51,839 bases of DNA from an uncultured Bacteroidales bacterium (lineage in GTDB: Bacteria; Bacteroidota; Bacteroidia; Bacteroidales; Marinilabiliaceae), in the NCBI GenBank assembly GCA_937892255.1, contig CALAUL010000095.1, positions 1 through 51,839 of the forward strand, in the 5' to 3' direction. A model generated the notes under the pieces. That model was not told the origin of the DNA. It made no database searches and saw nothing but the letters and a program-made list of their open reading frames with translations. The number at the start of each line of letters is the position of its first letter. The stretch's first letter is position 1. Of this stretch, positions 7,781-16,314 are shown piece by piece. Made by a program: the position numbers and the translations under genes.

Positions 7781-8896
7781 TTAGAACGGATACATGTTAA
7801 AGTTACCTTCGTTCGACCCGTTGTATAACTCGTGTTTTGTTTCTGCTTTGAATTGTATTGAGTTCAGAGCTTTGAGGTTTGTAGAGTATATCCACGTGTC
7901 GTGGTCGGGGTATTTTTGCGACAGGTAGTGAGCTATCTCTTTGTACATGTCGTTGAGGTCGCGTTTTGTCTCTGTGGCGTTGTATGGGGGACAAGTTATG
8001 ATGATTCCGCTTTGAGTTGTGCGTTCTTGTTCGCGAAGAGCTTTGCGCATAATGCGGATATCGGGGTTAAGTCCGAGTTCCAACGTTGAGAGTTTTGCGA
8101 TGTCTAATGCTTCGCCGTTGATGTCGCTTCCTATGATGTTGAGTTTGACGGGCTTGATAGCAGCTTTGGCTTCGGCAACGAGTTCTTCCCAAATCTGAGG
8201 TTCGTAATCGAGCCAATTTTGGAAGCCGAAAGGAACGTTGCGATAAAGGTTAGGTGCTATATTGCGAGCTTTCATGGCTGCTTCGATGCATATTGTTCCC
8301 GATCCGCACATAGGGTCTATGAGCGTTTCGTTTGGAGTCCAACCCGAAAGTTCGACAAGGGCGGCCGCTAATACTTCGTTTGTTGCATTTGGCAACTGTA
8401 TGTTGCGATAGCATCTGCGGTTTAGAGACATACCCGAAGCGTCGAGCGACACCGTTATAGATTCGTCGGTGGCGTGTATGTTGAGGAGTATGTCGGGGTT
8501 GTCGAAGTTTACGTATGGGCGAGAGCCTTTCTTGTCGCGTATTTTATCCACTATGGCGTCTTTTGCTTTTTGTGCGAGGAACTGCGAGTTGGTAAAAAGC
8601 GTCGAGAAAGAAATATGGTCTATCATTATCGACTTGTCGGGCGAGATGATGTGATGCCACGAGTATTTGTGTACATTGCTATACAGCTCTTTGTCGTTTT
8701 TGGCTTGAAACTCAATGACGGGTATGAGTACTCTGAGTGCGAGACGACTCCAGAGGTTTATTTTATACATCGTCTTTTTGTCGGCCTGACATGTCACGGC
8801 TCTTCGTTGTGCGGTGATGTCGGTTGCGCCTAACGTTTCAAGTTCTTTTGCTAAGAGCTTTTCCGCTCCGTGTAGTGTCTTAATGATTAGTTTCAT
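7781..8896 (-). CDS. THUMP-domain rRNA methyltransferase, RlmL-N type, with altered NPPY motif
   Basis: This is a 371-residue protein if it starts at MKLIIKTLHG; a start 24 bases upstream is also open. An N-terminal ferredoxin-like/THUMP region (about 1-160) precedes a Rossmann methyltransferase domain with LIDPMCGSGTICIEAAM (SAM motif) and IIGSDINGEAL. The family normally methylates N2 of a guanine in 23S rRNA, with (N/D)PPY as the catalytic motif. Here the motif reads ITCPPYNATE, with Cys302 replacing Asn, and the usual GER after Tyr is missing. The fold assignment is firm; retained activity is uncertain. A -7 element lies 36 bases upstream. Confidence 0.85.
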   Translation of the reverse strand: MKLIIKTLHGAEKLLAKELETLGATDITAQRRAVTCQADKKTMYKINLWSRLALRVLIPVIEFQAKNDKELYSNVHKYSWHHIISPDKSIMIDHISFSTLFTNSQFLAQKAKDAIVDKIRDKKGSRPYVNFDNPDILLNIHATDESITVSLDASGMSLNRRCYRNIQLPNATNEVLAAALVELSGWTPNETLIDPMCGSGTICIEAAMKARNIAPNLYRNVPFGFQNWLDYEPQIWEELVAEAKAAIKPVKLNIIGSDINGEALDIAKLSTLELGLNPDIRIMRKALREQERTTQSGIIITCPPYNATETKRDLNDMYKEIAHYLSQKYPDHDTWIYSTNLKALNSIQFKAETKHELYNGSNEGNFNMYPF

Positions 8897-8931
8897 ATTT
8901 CTATTGTTTGCCCGTATCATTCTTCGGGTTG

Positions 8932-8939
8932 CAAAGGTA
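8932..8939 (-). promoter_or_regulatory. Possible -7 element upstream of the THUMP methyltransferase
   Basis: TACCTTTG on the minus strand fits TAnnTTTG. A TTTG occurs 16 bases further upstream (8956-8959), a shorter spacing than the usual 19. Confidence 0.35.
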
Positions 8940-9017
8940 TTACATCTTTGTCTTTCAAACGTCTAATTTTGTTTGTTTTGTTTCCGTTCTTTGAGTTTTT
9001 TAACTATTAGAAGTTCG

Positions 9018-10727
9018 TTACTTGCCTGCGCAGATGCCCCAAGAGAGGAAAACTAATGGAGCGTTCCAGTTGATGGCAATTTCGTTTGTCGAGTAGCTAC
9101 ACTCTTCGTCATCGTAAGATGATGCCGGATAGATGCTTCTGTTTGTAGAGTCGCAGTCTGTGCGAACTACCGTGTTAGGTCCGCCGATGAGGAATCCCGG
9201 AACCGGCATTTCGATACCGTCGGCAGATGAAGGGCGGTGGTGTGGGTGCATTGATTGTTTGCTGCCTGTACCTGTGACGAAAGAGTAGCCTGTGCCATTG
9301 CGACCAAGTATGTAGTGAAGGTCGTTGAGTGCTGAGTTGTAATATTTCACGTCGCCAGTGAGGCGTTGAGCAATGAGTTTTGCCATGCCTTCGTTGGCAA
9401 CCGATGAGTTGCTTCCCCAATCATATTTTATTAGGCTGAGGGCGACAGGCGATTGCGATTCATACTTCAAGAGTGTGTCTGCTACGGCAATGATGTTGTC
9501 TTTTGCCACGATGTTATTTATAGGGCTTTCGTTTCCGGCAAGAGCGAGTGAGTAGTGTCCTAAGATGCCTACATAGCCCCAAGAAGGTACTCCGTATGAT
9601 TGGTTGTATTTTGCAGCTTGTTGTTCGTATTTCTTGTCGCCTGTTGCCAAGAACATTTCTGCTGAGGCCCAGAACCATTCGTCTTTGAGGTCGAAGTCAC
9701 CGTATTCGCCAGTTGACACGCCTTCCGGGTTGCGGAATTTCACATCCGGATTTTTGAGAGCCCATTCGTAAGCTTTTTTCGCTACGTCGAGACAAGAGTC
9801 TGCGAGAGGTTTGAGTTCGTCTCCCCAAGTAGGGAGAGTTCTGTAAGCCATAGCGGCAGTTGCTGCAAGGTCAAGAGTGGCAGCTGTGCCTTTGGCTACA
9901 ACGTAACGTTGTCTTTTGCATTCGTGGGGCATGATGAAGTCTTCAAAGGCGAGAGTGGTGAGCTTGTGGTAAACTCCGCCGTCTGAAGGGTCTTGCATTG
10001 TCAACATCCAACGGAGGTTGTAGAGAGCTTCGTCGATGATGTCTGCGATATTGTTGTTAGATTCGGGAATGTTGAGGTTTGTCTCTTTTGACATTTGCTC
10101 GTTGAGGTATGCAGCCAACAATACTGTGTATGTCGTGATACTACTGTTGACTATGTATTTGTTGTAGTCGCCGGCGTCGTACCATCCGAGGGGTGATGAT
10201 ATTATGGTGCCTTCAGGACGAGCTTCGTTGGCGGCTGATTTGTGAACCATGACAGAGTCGTCGGGGTGTCCGGCTGGGCGGGCCCAAGTCAGGCCATGCA
10301 CAGAGTCAATAGCCATTGCGGTACGATTGTAATAGAATGCCCTTACTGCGTCGGTACAAATTTTTGTGTAAGGGTTTTTGTTGATTTGGAAAGAGTGCGA
10401 ACGTTGAGCTTCTGATGTCTTGATATAGTATGTGCCATCGGTGTTGAGTTCTGTGAAGACAAGACGTTGGATAGTGTCGTTTGCTTCAGCCCAGAAGTAA
10501 GGCATACTTGCTTTGCCTCGGAATACGATTTCGTCTTGTTCGTTGCATACGTAGAACGAGTCAGTTGGCTGAGTTGTAAAAGCCATCTTTTCCGTATCGG
10601 TCATATACCCGCATTGGTCAATGCGAATGTTGTCCGGAGAAAGAGGCACAACAGAGGCGTTTTGTGTGCCACAAGCCGACAAGAATAATGCCGACATAAA
10701 GGCTGCGTTGATTATTGATTTATTCAT
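9018..10727 (-). CDS. Glycoside hydrolase family 9 lipoprotein (endoglucanase type)
   Basis: This is a 569-residue protein from MNKSIINAAF. The reading frame stays open upstream, but this start gives a lipoprotein signal with lipobox LSAC (Cys19), so it is preferred. An Ig-like cellulase N-terminal domain (about 30-115) is followed by the (alpha/alpha)6 GH9 domain. Catalytic features are present: GWYDAGDYNKY with D184 and D187, the histidine segment MHPHHRPS (493-500) and the proton donor E549 in STNEIAI. Substrates in the family are beta-1,4-glucans or related beta-glucans. The lipid anchor suggests outer-membrane attachment. It is divergent from a FucP-type sugar transporter, which may import the released sugar. 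Confidence 0.92.
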   Translation of the reverse strand: MNKSIINAAFMSALFLSACGTQNASVVPLSPDNIRIDQCGYMTDTEKMAFTTQPTDSFYVCNEQDEIVFRGKASMPYFWAEANDTIQRLVFTELNTDGTYYIKTSEAQRSHSFQINKNPYTKICTDAVRAFYYNRTAMAIDSVHGLTWARPAGHPDDSVMVHKSAANEARPEGTIISSPLGWYDAGDYNKYIVNSSITTYTVLLAAYLNEQMSKETNLNIPESNNNIADIIDEALYNLRWMLTMQDPSDGGVYHKLTTLAFEDFIMPHECKRQRYVVAKGTAATLDLAATAAMAYRTLPTWGDELKPLADSCLDVAKKAYEWALKNPDVKFRNPEGVSTGEYGDFDLKDEWFWASAEMFLATGDKKYEQQAAKYNQSYGVPSWGYVGILGHYSLALAGNESPINNIVAKDNIIAVADTLLKYESQSPVALSLIKYDWGSNSSVANEGMAKLIAQRLTGDVKYYNSALNDLHYILGRNGTGYSFVTGTGSKQSMHPHHRPSSADGIEMPVPGFLIGGPNTVVRTDCDSTNRSIYPASSYDDEECSYSTNEIAINWNAPLVFLSWGICAGK

Positions 10728-11211
10728 GATTGAAACTTTTTGTTGTGAATACTTTTGCAAGTATAAGGAATAAATATTGAAACAAAAAAGAATATTAGTG
10801 TCAAATATACACAAACATATTTTTAAAGTATTCGTCATGATGGATTTCGATGAGTCGTGAGATTTTGTATAGTTAGAAAAACAAGCGGTGTCTATATCAC
10901 AACAAGCACCGCCATAAAAGCTCAAACTATGTAATAAAAAAGTTTGAGAGAGTTTTGACGATTTGAAAGGTATGTATCTTAAATCAATTCGCAAAATAAT
11001 GCCAACTCATAGTGTAAAGATTGGGAGGTTTGGTATAGAAATATTTTGTGAGACTCTTTTGTCTTATAGAAAAGTTTCACGAATAGACTCGAAATGCAAT
11101 TAGAATGGCTTCTGATAAGTATGAAATCTGGACGAGGATTCTTATAAACATTGCGAATGTTGTAAAAAAAACACCTATCTTTGTATTTGATATGAATTTA
11201 CATAGGGATAT
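10728..11211. other. Divergent intergenic region between the GH9 gene and the transporter
   Basis: No gene was recognised. The region contains two short inverted repeats: GCGGTG with CACCGC around 10885-10912, and CTCAAACT with AGTTTGAG at 10921-10948. A -7 element for the transporter lies at 11176. A possible weak promoter for the GH9 gene (TATACTTG, imperfect) lies about 40 bases upstream of its start. The repeats could be operator sites for shared control, but nothing proves this. Confidence 0.45.
11176..11183 (+). promoter_or_regulatory. -7 element of the sugar transporter promoter
   Basis: TATCTTTG fits TAnnTTTG and lies 28 bases before the start codon. The nearest upstream TTG (11151-11153) is 22 bases away, slightly longer than the usual spacing. 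Confidence 0.45.
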
Positions 11212-12531
11212 ATGAATAAAAAAGTCGGATTGTTTGTTTCGTTGGGGCTTGTTTTCTTGTGCTTTGCGATGTGGGGTTTTGCCGGATGCATAACCAATCC
11301 TATGGTGAAAGCATTTTCGAAGATATTTCAGATGAGTGCTACCGACGGTATATTAGTTCAGGTGGCGTATAGTGCCGGATATTTTGTCATGGCGTTGCCT
11401 GCTGCATTGTTTATAAGGCGGTACACATATAAGATGGGAATGGTCGTGGGTCTATTCCTTTTTGCTACGGGCTCTTTTTTGTTTTTGCCGGCTTCAGCAA
11501 TGGGGGAATATTATCCATTCTTGTTTGCATATTTCGTACTGACGTGTGGTTTGTCATTCTTGGAGACGTCGGCCAATCCGTATATCCTTACTATGGGAGA
11601 TTCGCGTAAAGGAGTGTTGCGTCTGAATATCGCTCAGTCGTTTAATCCGATAGGCTGTTTGCTTGGCATAATGGTAGCCAAAGAGTTTATCATAAAGAGA
11701 TTGTCTCCATTGTCGGCAGAAGAGAGGGCGATGCTTCCGAGTGAGGATTTTGAAGTGGTAAAACAGACGGACTTAGGGATATTGAGTTCTCCGTATGTGT
11801 GGTTAGGGTTGGTTGTGCTTGTTGTGGGAGTGTTGTTGCTTGTTTTGCCTTTGCACACGTCGGAGGATAAGGAAGAGCGCGAAAAGCTTAATTTCATAAG
11901 TACCATGAAGCGACTGATGGTAGCTCCCGGGTACAAGACGGGCTTCTTTGCTCAGTTTTTCTACGTCGGGGCACAGGTGATGTGTTGGACGTTCATTGTG
12001 CAATATGGGACAAGGCTTTTTACGGAACAAGGTTATTCCGAAGTAGAGTCAGAGTCGATGAGTCTCAACTATCACATGTTGGCAATGGTATTGTTTTGTG
12101 TGTTTAGGTTTATCTGCACGGGACTTATGAAAGTGATAAGTGCATCGAAGTTGCTTGCTGTCTTTTCACTTATGGCCATAGTGTTGACCGGGTTTGTGAT
12201 ATTCTCTGACGACATGTTGGGATTGTATTGTTTGGTGGGAGTTTCGGCATGTATGTCGCTGATGTTCCCTACGATATACGGATTATCGTTGCGCGGACTT
12301 AATACCGAAGATGCCAAGATAGGAGCCGTGGGACAAGTCATGGCTATAGTCGGAGGTTCGGTGTTGCCACCGTTGCAGGCGCTCATTATCGATACCGGAG
12401 ACTTTGGTACAATGTCGGGAGTCAATGCATCATTTATAATACCGGCATTGTGTTTCATGGTAGTGATGTTTTTCGGGGTGCAGTCGCGTATGCGAGAGAA
12501 GGATACTTTGATAGAAATAATAGGAGTTTAG
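11212..12531 (+). CDS. MFS sugar permease, FucP/GlcP-like
   Basis: This is a 439-residue major facilitator with about 12 hydrophobic segments, of the fucose/glucose/galactose:H+ symporter family. Family markers include the N-terminal FLCFAMWGFAGCITNPMV, FLETSANPYILTMG, and LNIAQSFNPIGCLLG. It probably imports a monosaccharide across the inner membrane with protons. It diverges from the GH9 glycosidase gene, and the downstream DUF5063 gene begins after only 3 bases, so it heads a polycistronic transcript that runs into RNA-metabolism genes. The exact sugar is not readable. Confidence 0.9.
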   Translation: MNKKVGLFVSLGLVFLCFAMWGFAGCITNPMVKAFSKIFQMSATDGILVQVAYSAGYFVMALPAALFIRRYTYKMGMVVGLFLFATGSFLFLPASAMGEYYPFLFAYFVLTCGLSFLETSANPYILTMGDSRKGVLRLNIAQSFNPIGCLLGIMVAKEFIIKRLSPLSAEERAMLPSEDFEVVKQTDLGILSSPYVWLGLVVLVVGVLLLVLPLHTSEDKEEREKLNFISTMKRLMVAPGYKTGFFAQFFYVGAQVMCWTFIVQYGTRLFTEQGYSEVESESMSLNYHMLAMVLFCVFRFICTGLMKVISASKLLAVFSLMAIVLTGFVIFSDDMLGLYCLVGVSACMSLMFPTIYGLSLRGLNTEDAKIGAVGQVMAIVGGSVLPPLQALIIDTGDFGTMSGVNASFIIPALCFMVVMFFGVQSRMREKDTLIEIIGV

Positions 12532-12534
12532 GCG

Positions 12535-13107
12535 ATGGACAAAGAAGTAATTTATTCGAAGAAAGTCATAGAATTTACCACGGTGGCGCATGAATACTGC
12601 GTCTTTATGGAGAATATAGAGAAGTATAGCAAGGCCGATTTTATAAAAGTGGCATCGTGCATCTTGCCGTTGATATACGTCAAGGCGGCTGTTGTGCCGG
12701 AAGTAGAGCCGATGTTAGACGGAGTGTTGGAAGAGTTTGTCGATGAATTTAATTACGAGAGAGTCCGTAGCACGATACGAAAAAAGGTAACCAAACACGA
12801 CGATTATTTGGAGGTGTTTAAAGAAGACATGCGTCATAGCGAAACACCCATCATAGCCACCATATCGGAAGACATGGCGGATATATACCAATCGTTGAAA
12901 AACTTCTGTGAGACATATCGACTGGGAGTCGACGAAGCAATGAACGACGCTTTATATGCTGTTGTAGACGACTTTAAACATTATTGGGGACAGCGTCTGT
13001 GCAATGCACAACGAGCTTTGCATTGTGTTCTGTATGGAGGAGAAGACTTGAGCGATGAGAAGGGTGTCGACGAAGAAGAGACATCGCCATGGGAGGGACT
13101 TTATTAG
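12535..13107 (+). CDS. DUF5063 family protein
   Basis: This 190-residue, acidic, all-helical cytoplasmic protein matches DUF5063, a Bacteroidetes family of unknown function. Recognisable blocks are EFTTVAHEYCVFMEN near the start, ILPLIYVKA, and DDFKHYWGQRLCNAQRALH near the C-terminus. It lies 3 bases after the transporter stop and 25 bases before the likely start of the DEDDy exonuclease. The recurring neighbourhood with an exonuclease suggests a linked role in nucleic-acid processing; this is inference only. Confidence 0.82.
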   Translation: MDKEVIYSKKVIEFTTVAHEYCVFMENIEKYSKADFIKVASCILPLIYVKAAVVPEVEPMLDGVLEEFVDEFNYERVRSTIRKKVTKHDDYLEVFKEDMRHSETPIIATISEDMADIYQSLKNFCETYRLGVDEAMNDALYAVVDDFKHYWGQRLCNAQRALHCVLYGGEDLSDEKGVDEEETSPWEGLY

Positions 13108-13132
13108 AGAAGTCATATTAAAGATATTGAAG

Positions 13133-13762
13133 ATGAGTAGGTTGACAAACAAAGAACTCGACAAATTGCCCATGGTGCAATTCTCAGAAGAGGTGGTTGT
13201 TGTGGAGACAGAAGAGGCCTTGCAACAAGCCGTCAGAGAAATGCTCAACGCTACGATGTTGGGTTTTGATACCGAGACCCGACCGTCGTTTCGCAGAGGG
13301 TTGAGCTACGGAGTGTCGTTGTTGCAACTCTCAATAGACCATAAAGCCTGGTTGATACGTCTGAATAAAGTCGGTCTGTCGGCCGAAATATGCTCCTTGT
13401 TAGAGTCTGATGAAATAATGAAAATCGGAGTTGCAATACGTGATGACATCAGAGGCCTGCAGAAACTCCATTCATTTCAACCTCGCAACTTTGTCGATTT
13501 GCAAACAATGGCAAAAGAACGTGGACTGGAAGATTTCTCGCTTAAGAAATTGGCCGCACATGTAATGGGCGTCAAAATAAGCAAAAGACAACGTTTGAGC
13601 AATTGGGAATCAGACATGTTAAGCAACGCTCAGATAAAATATGCAGCAACAGACGCATGGGTATCGTTGCAGATATACAAAGGTTTGCAAGCAGGCGTCA
13701 CCGAACACGAAAGAATCGTAGAAATACTTAAAGAACAAAACATTAAATCATGCATAGAGTAA
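13133..13762 (+). CDS. 3'-5' exonuclease, RNase D/WRN (DEDDy) type
   Basis: This is a 209-residue single-domain exonuclease from MSRLTNKELD. An upstream in-frame ATG would run into the DUF5063 gene and adds an uncharacteristic basic leader. The DEDDy residues are present: D46 and E48 in GFDTETR, D104/D105 in AIRDDIRGL, and Y170 and D174 in YAATDAW. It has no HRDC domain, unlike full RNase D. It probably trims the 3' ends of structured RNA or DNA. It overlaps the next methyltransferase gene by 13 nt, implying coupled translation. Confidence 0.9.
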   Translation: MSRLTNKELDKLPMVQFSEEVVVVETEEALQQAVREMLNATMLGFDTETRPSFRRGLSYGVSLLQLSIDHKAWLIRLNKVGLSAEICSLLESDEIMKIGVAIRDDIRGLQKLHSFQPRNFVDLQTMAKERGLEDFSLKKLAAHVMGVKISKRQRLSNWESDMLSNAQIKYAATDAWVSLQIYKGLQAGVTEHERIVEILKEQNIKSCIE

Positions 13763-14928
13763 TATTAAAACGAGGCAAGGAGCAGAGTTTGCTCCGTTTT
13801 CACCCATGGATATTCTCGGGTGCGATAGGGACAATAGACGGAAATCCAGAAGAAGGAGACGTCGTGGAAGTTCTTGATTCGACAGGCAATTTCTTAGCCT
13901 TGGGACATTATCAGATAGGCTCTATTGCGATACGAGTATTGTCGTTTCAGCCTTGTGCCATCAATCAAAGATTTTATTCGGAACGAATCATGCAAGCATA
14001 CCGTCTGCGACAACAGATGGGACTCGCAGACAGCGAACACACCAATGCCTTCAGACTCATACATGGAGAAGGTGACGGTTTGCCCGGATTGGTGATAGAC
14101 TTCTACAACGGAACGGCTGTCGTGCAGATGCATTCCGTGGGCATGTATAAAGATCGTGGATATATAGAGAAAGCCCTCATCGATGTAATAGGAGACAAAC
14201 TTAAAGCAATATACAACAAGAGCGAAGGAACATTGCCATACAAAGCCGAACTCGGTTGCAACAACGGATATGTATATGGATCGTGCGGAGATATGGTGGC
14301 AATGGAAAACGGATTGAAATTCTACCCGGATTGGGAAAAAGGACAAAAAACAGGCTTCTTTGTCGACCAACGAGACAACAGAGCTCTGATAGAGAAATAC
14401 AGCAAGGGACGTAATGTGTTGAACATGTTCTGTTATACAGGCGGATTCTCCTTTTATGCCATGAGAGGAGGAGCCAATATGGTACATTCTGTCGATAGTT
14501 CGGAACGTGCAATAGAACTTACCAACAACAACGTGGAACTCAACTTCCCGGGAGACACACGCCATCAGGCAACGGCAATGGACGCATTTAAATTTATGCA
14601 AGAGACAAAACAGAAATTTAACCTCGTCATACTCGACCCGCCGGCCTTTGCCAAGCACATGAATGTTCTGAATAATGCACTGAAAGGATACAGAAGACTA
14701 AACACAAAAGCCCTTGAAATGATAGAGCCGGGAGGAATCTTGTTTACCTTCTCTTGTTCGCAGGTTGTCTCAAAAGAGGTGTTCCGCACCATGGTCTTCT
14801 CTTCGGCAGCAAAGGCAGGTCGCAGAGTAAGTATCTTACACCAATTGTCACAGCCGGCAGACCACCCCGTGAACATTTACCACCCGGAAGGCGAATACCT
14901 GAAAGGACTCGTATTGCACGTATTGTAG
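13750..14928 (+). CDS. rlmI: RlmI-like 23S rRNA (cytosine-5)-methyltransferase
   Basis: This is a 392-residue protein with an N-terminal PUA domain (about 1-80), a linking domain and a C-terminal SAM-dependent methyltransferase. Markers are FFVDQRDNR, the SAM loop VLNMFCYTGGFSFYAM (about 221-236), and LDPPAFAK (about 295-302), followed by the FSCSQ segment carrying the second-cysteine region. E. coli RlmI makes m5C1962 in 23S rRNA; the same target is plausible here but unproven. It overlaps the exonuclease gene and precedes the DEAD-box helicase by 12 bases, consistent with an RNA-maturation operon. Confidence 0.9.
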   Translation: MHRVILKRGKEQSLLRFHPWIFSGAIGTIDGNPEEGDVVEVLDSTGNFLALGHYQIGSIAIRVLSFQPCAINQRFYSERIMQAYRLRQQMGLADSEHTNAFRLIHGEGDGLPGLVIDFYNGTAVVQMHSVGMYKDRGYIEKALIDVIGDKLKAIYNKSEGTLPYKAELGCNNGYVYGSCGDMVAMENGLKFYPDWEKGQKTGFFVDQRDNRALIEKYSKGRNVLNMFCYTGGFSFYAMRGGANMVHSVDSSERAIELTNNNVELNFPGDTRHQATAMDAFKFMQETKQKFNLVILDPPAFAKHMNVLNNALKGYRRLNTKALEMIEPGGILFTFSCSQVVSKEVFRTMVFSSAAKAGRRVSILHQLSQPADHPVNIYHPEGEYLKGLVLHVL

Positions 14929-14940
14929 CATATTGAAAAG

Positions 14941-16263
14941 ATGGAGAACAACACAAACGACATAGTAGATTTTTACGACTTCGGCTTCGATGACCAGCTC
15001 CTTGACAGTTTAGACGCAATGCGCTTTGAAACAGCCACACCGGTTCAAAGTCGAACCATACCTGTCATCATGGAAGGTGATGACCTCATAGCTTGTGCTC
15101 AGACTGGAACAGGCAAGACAGCAGCCTATCTCTTGCCCGTCATAAATCGTCTCGTGGAAGAGGAACATTCAGGAATCAACACCATCATACTTGTACCGAC
15201 GCGCGAACTTGCCATACAAATCGACCAGCAGATGGAAGGCTTCGGATACTTCGTGTCGGTTAGTTCGACGGCCATCTACGGAGGCAATGACAGCAACGAA
15301 TGGGGCAGACAACGTCAAGCCCTCGAAACAGGAGCCGACATAGTGATAGCAACTCCCGGACGCATGCTCCAACATATCGCAATGGGATATGTCGACTTTT
15401 CCAAAGTGCAACATCTGATACTCGACGAAGCTGACAGAATGCTCGATATGGGCTTTTACGACGATATAATGCAAGTCGTAAATCTTTTGCCAAAAGAGGG
15501 ACGTCAAACGCTTATGTTCTCAGCAACAATGCCTCCCAAAATACGACAATTGGCAAAGAGCATTCTAAACAACCCCAAAGAAGTGAGCCTCGCAATTTCG
15601 AAACCTGCCGAAGGTATAAAACAAGGAGCATATTGCGTATACGACACACAAAAACTACCACTGCTGAAACATATCCTCAGCCAATACAAAGAGGGTAGCG
15701 TGATAATATTCTCGTCGAAAAAAAGCAGTGTGAAAGACATCTCGAGAGAATTAATGCGAGGCAAATTCAATGTCGGAGTCATACATTCCGACTTGGAACA
15801 AAAGGACAGAGAAACGGTCTTGAGGGAGTTTAAAAACAGAAATACAAATATCCTTGTTGCGACAGACATTATAGCGAGAGGAATAGATATAGAGAAGATA
15901 GATTTGGTCGTCAACTACGACGTGCCACGAGACGCTGAAGACTACGTACACCGCATAGGAAGAACAGCTCGCGCCAATACAGAGGGTTGCGCCTATACGT
16001 TCGTCAACGAAGCTGAAATGAGAGCATTCTCATCTATAGAAAAGCTCATAGAAATGGAAGTCCCGAAAGAGACAATGCCATCAGAACTCGGACCGGGCCC
16101 AGAATACAAACCCATTTCGCCATCTCGACGACAAGGAAATAGAAATAGGAGACATTTCGGAGGCGGCAAATCGCGCTCCAATCAAGACAAAGACGTAAAA
16201 CAAAACCCACATTTCAGACGTAACAAAGGCAGAAAAAAGCCTAACGGCACAAAAGAAGGATAG
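14941..16263 (+). CDS. DEAD-box RNA helicase with basic tail
   Basis: This is a 440-residue ATP-dependent RNA helicase of the RhlE/DeaD-like group. Motifs are in order: the Q motif around 35, AQTGTGKT (53-60), PTRELA, DEAD (162-165), SAT (about 194), ARGID, and HRIGRTAR (about 338-345). The C-terminal 65 residues or so are rich in Arg, Asn and Lys and disordered, a common RNA-tethering tail. It probably acts in ribosome assembly or RNA turnover, in line with the adjacent rRNA methyltransferase and exonuclease. Confidence 0.95.
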   Translation: MENNTNDIVDFYDFGFDDQLLDSLDAMRFETATPVQSRTIPVIMEGDDLIACAQTGTGKTAAYLLPVINRLVEEEHSGINTIILVPTRELAIQIDQQMEGFGYFVSVSSTAIYGGNDSNEWGRQRQALETGADIVIATPGRMLQHIAMGYVDFSKVQHLILDEADRMLDMGFYDDIMQVVNLLPKEGRQTLMFSATMPPKIRQLAKSILNNPKEVSLAISKPAEGIKQGAYCVYDTQKLPLLKHILSQYKEGSVIIFSSKKSSVKDISRELMRGKFNVGVIHSDLEQKDRETVLREFKNRNTNILVATDIIARGIDIEKIDLVVNYDVPRDAEDYVHRIGRTARANTEGCAYTFVNEAEMRAFSSIEKLIEMEVPKETMPSELGPGPEYKPISPSRRQGNRNRRHFGGGKSRSNQDKDVKQNPHFRRNKGRKKPNGTKEG

Positions 16264-16314
16264 ATAATTTGTCAGAAAAGACTTCCATCATTAAACGCAA
16301 AAAGAGAGAAGATA

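Noticed and set aside
10728..10994. Longer N-terminus for the GH9 protein
   Set aside because: The extension is not conserved-looking, and the downstream Met gives a proper lipoprotein signal.
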